A DNA stretch of 64,000 nucleotides from Novosphingobium ovatum (GTDB taxonomy: Bacteria > Pseudomonadota > Alphaproteobacteria > Sphingomonadales > Sphingomonadaceae). The position numbers were made by a program, and so were the translations under genes. The notes beneath the pieces are model-generated. The model saw nothing but the letters and a program-made list of their open reading frames with translations. It was not told the origin of the DNA and did not search any database. Position 1 is the first letter of the stretch, and each line of letters starts with the position of its first letter. The stretch covers positions 248,001-312,000 of the forward strand of contig NZ_JAAAPO010000005.1 of assembly GCF_009909235.1 (NCBI RefSeq), read 5' to 3'. Shown here piece by piece: positions 61,845 through 64,000 of this stretch.

Positions 61845-62034
61845 GGTCGGGGCCTCCGTTCAGCGGATTGCGCACAATCATGCCGGCAGGGCGCCGCGTT
61901 TCGGGTGCCGGGGGCGCAATTTGCGGCGCTTCACCCGGTGGCGGATCACGGTCGAGATCGGCCCGCGTCAACAGGCGCAGCGCGACCAGCGCCATCAGCG
62001 CATGGGTCAGTCCGATCGCGAACATATCAATCAT
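61837..62034 (-). CDS. small membrane protein in exosortase-associated cluster
   Basis: This is a 65-residue protein with one N-terminal helix (MFAIGLTHALMALVALRLL) and a proline-rich, probably cytoplasmic tail. I do not recognise a family. GGAG lies eight bases before its ATG, and its 3' end overlaps the ligase gene, which argues that it is real and translated with the ligase. Confidence 0.6.
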   Translation of the reverse strand: MIDMFAIGLTHALMALVALRLLTRADLDRDPPPGEAPQIAPPAPETRRPAGMIVRNPLNGGPDHA

Positions 62035-62184
62035 CGCATCAACTCCACAGCGACGCAGCCGCCCGGCAGGGGCAGACAGAATCGGTCAGCACGCATCAGG
62101 CAGACCTGCGCCCACCCATCCTGACATGGCGTAACAGGCCGCGGTTGACGGGACGTTAAGCCTTTATCGCCTAGGAAATCCGCC

Positions 62185-63423
62185 ATGACACGGGTATTGC
62201 ACGTCCTCGACCATTCGCTGCCGCTGCACAGTGGCTATACCTTCCGCACGCGCGCGATCCTCAAGGCGCAACAGGCACTGGGCATCGAGGTGCGCGGCGT
62301 TACGGGCCTGCGCCACATGGCCGGAGGCCCGGACGAGGAAACGGTCGATGGCCTGACCTTCCACCGCTCACGCGGGGAGGCCAAGGGGCCGGTGGGCCTG
62401 CGCGAATGGCGCGAGATCGGCGCCTTTGCCAAAGGGATCGAGGCGGTGTGCAAGGAATGGCGCCCCGACATCCTGCACGCCCATTCGCCCGCTCTGTGCG
62501 GCATGGCGGCGCTGCGCGTGGCGCGAAAATTGAAAATCCCGCTGGTTTACGAAATCCGCGCCTTTTGGGAGGATGCGGCGGTGGGCAATGGCACTGGCCG
62601 CCAGGGCGATGTCAAATATATGCTCACCCGCACGCTGGAGAATCACGTGGTAGCGGGCGCCGATGCGGTGGTGACGATCTGTGATGGCTTGCGTCAGGAT
62701 CTGATCGCGCGCGGCAATGATTCGCGCCGCATCACCATCATGCCCAATGGCGTGGATCTGCACATGTTTGGCGACCCGCTGGCCTATGACCCGCTACTGG
62801 CGCAGGAACTGGGCCTGACGGTGGATGGCCGCCCCTGCCCGGTGATCGGCTTTATCGGCAGCTTTTACGACTACGAAGGGTTGGACGATCTGATCGCGGC
62901 GATGCCGATGCTGATCGAGGCCCATCCCGATGCGCGCCTGCTGATGGTCGGCGGCGGCCCGATGGAGGCCGCCTTGCGCGCCCAGGCCGAGGCCAGCCCG
63001 GCGCGTGACGCCATCCGTTTCATCGGCCGCGTCCCCCATGCAGAGGTCGAGCGCTATTACGCGCTGTGCGACATCATGGCCTATCCGCGCAAGAAAAGCC
63101 GCCTGACCGATCTGGTCACGCCGCTAAAGCCGTTGGAGGCGATGGCGCAGCGCAAGCTGGTGGCGGCGTCCGATGTGGGCGGCCACCGCGAACTGATGAC
63201 CGACGGCATCACCGGCACCCTGTTTACCCCCGACGATCCGGCCGCCTGCGCCAAATCTTTGGCGCAATTGCTGTCCGATCGGTCCAATTGGGATGCAAGA
63301 CGCGACGCCGGTGTTGTCCATGTACGTGAAAACCACGATTGGGCTTTCAACGCCAAGCGTTATCTCAATGTTTACCAAATCCTGTCACCGGATAAGGTAA
63401 ACCAACTGTTGACGGCTGCTTGA
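62185..63423 (+). CDS. GT4 glycosyltransferase, exosortase-A-associated type
   Basis: This is a 412-residue GT-B fold glycosyltransferase of family GT4. The opening RVLHVLDHSLPLHSGYTFRTRAIL and the TGLRHM region match the glycosyltransferase group that accompanies exosortase A and PEP-CTERM systems. Other conserved parts are DILHAHSPALCG, PLVYEIRAFWEDA and the C-terminal E-x7-E-like DLVTPLKPLEAMAQ. It probably adds a sugar to an undecaprenyl-linked exopolysaccharide precursor. AGGAAA precedes the start. It is divergent from the ligase and small membrane gene. Confidence 0.88.
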   Translation: MTRVLHVLDHSLPLHSGYTFRTRAILKAQQALGIEVRGVTGLRHMAGGPDEETVDGLTFHRSRGEAKGPVGLREWREIGAFAKGIEAVCKEWRPDILHAHSPALCGMAALRVARKLKIPLVYEIRAFWEDAAVGNGTGRQGDVKYMLTRTLENHVVAGADAVVTICDGLRQDLIARGNDSRRITIMPNGVDLHMFGDPLAYDPLLAQELGLTVDGRPCPVIGFIGSFYDYEGLDDLIAAMPMLIEAHPDARLLMVGGGPMEAALRAQAEASPARDAIRFIGRVPHAEVERYYALCDIMAYPRKKSRLTDLVTPLKPLEAMAQRKLVAASDVGGHRELMTDGITGTLFTPDDPAACAKSLAQLLSDRSNWDARRDAGVVHVRENHDWAFNAKRYLNVYQILSPDKVNQLLTAA

Positions 63424-63468
63424 GACTCCTAGCGAGTCGCCCGCACCGTCCGAGTTAACGGGGTGCAC

Positions 63469-64000
63469 GTGGCCAGTCATCATCCTTATGCACGCGACAA
63501 GTCACGGCGGCAGGGCTGGACCGCCCTGATTCGACACCCCTTCTTTGATGCCGGGGTCGCGGTGTGGTTTGGGGCGACCTTTGCCCTGTCCACGCTGGCC
63601 ATCCGCGGTGAATTGCTGGAGCAGGCCGTGCTGTCCAGCCATCTGGATCTGGTGCTGACCGTGGCCACGCCGCCGCTGGGCCTCAAGGCGCGGCTGCTGT
63701 TGGCGCTGGCCTTTGGCGCGGTGGGCGCGCTGATCGGCTGGCTGGCGGCCAAGGCGCTAGCCCGGCAGGCCAGCCAACCAACCACACATTACACAGCGCC
63801 AGGCGGCTATGCCGCGCAGGGCACATATGCCCCCGCGCAGCCGGTGGCTGCTGCTGCGCGCGACAGTTGGCCGCGCCAGCGCGAGCCGCAGAGCGAACCG
63901 GCCCCGCGCGCGCCCATCCGCGCGCATGAGGAATTGGGCGCCGATGGATTTGATGCCCCAATGTTCGACCAGCCCTTTGCCGCGCCGCAAGCCCTAGCGC
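63469..64000 (+). CDS. membrane protein of unknown function, 5' part (runs off window)
   Basis: An open frame runs from a GTG at 63469 (or 63463) to the window end without a stop, 177 codons so far. It has two hydrophobic stretches (AGVAVWFGATFALSTLAI; LLLALAFGAVGALIGWLAAKAL) that bracket a short loop. A long proline/alanine/glutamine-rich region follows, probably cytoplasmic, with an acidic end. I do not recognise the family. It follows the glycosyltransferase by about 45 bases and is likely part of the same cluster. Confidence 0.6.
   Translation, partial: MASHHPYARDKSRRQGWTALIRHPFFDAGVAVWFGATFALSTLAIRGELLEQAVLSSHLDLVLTVATPPLGLKARLLLALAFGAVGALIGWLAAKALARQASQPTTHYTAPGGYAAQGTYAPAQPVAAAARDSWPRQREPQSEPAPRAPIRAHEELGADGFDAPMFDQPFAAPQALA

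Overview
The window is about 65% GC and densely coded, with no rRNA, tRNA, CRISPR array, prophage or insertion sequence that I can see. The gene content points to an alphaproteobacterium of the order Sphingomonadales, probably near Novosphingobium. Evidence for this is a GapR (DUF2312) protein, a DUF1244 protein, cysteine-free ribosomal protein L33, a two-gene methionine synthase, a DUF3147-ruvC-yebC neighbourhood and exosortase-A-type glycan genes. The order is well supported; the genus is an inference.

Left part (1-24 kb): the 3' part of aconitase (acnA) is followed by a PEP-CTERM-like surface protein. The Holliday-junction genes come next but are split: ruvAB lies at 3.0-4.7 kb, and ruvC with a DUF3147 gene and yebC lies at 8.7-10.3 kb. 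Between them sit a DUF1838 protein, a secreted esterase and a GT22-like mannosyltransferase. A strikingly AT-rich gene (10450-11094) with a HEPN-type R-x4-H motif sits alone after yebC. GapR, DUF1244, pyruvate kinase and a four-gene overlapping operon (yggS-bioF-bioD-bioA) follow. Then come a ThiE-like protein, ftsK with a small partner gene, a CHAP-domain protein and two adjacent CsgG/FlgT-like exported proteins.

Middle part (24-50 kb): oligopeptidase B and aminopeptidase P are divergent, and a REP/BIME-like inverted repeat lies behind oligopeptidase B. An operon encodes an EF-hand protein, an OmpR-type regulator and a sensor kinase, with a tandem 10-bp repeat upstream. An M1 aminopeptidase is divergent from a run of pabB-pabC fusion, aminotransferase, RluA-type pseudouridine synthase and arfB. 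The methionine/one-carbon operon (ArsR-methyltransferase regulator, metF, metH in two pieces) starts with a perfect 20-bp palindrome, probably its operator. A SnoaL-like protein, a short RecQ and a beta-helix protein follow.

Right part (48-64 kb): ribA and xthA overlap. Between xthA and lolA is a 400-base stretch with a promoter, strong RNA secondary structure and a terminator, which I call a candidate small RNA or leader. Then come rpmG (L33), a small membrane protein, uppP, an ABC exporter, a PHA depolymerase behind an inverted-repeat operator, a TbpB-like lipoprotein and a thiolase. The window ends with an envelope-glycan cluster: acyltransferase, exosortase-A-associated O-glycosylation ligase, a small membrane protein, an exosortase-A-type glycosyltransferase and a truncated membrane protein.

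Most genes are housekeeping. The less ordinary items are the HEPN gene, the structured RNA, the inverted repeat pair, the three candidate operators (40192, 55472, 29104) and the CsgG-like pair.
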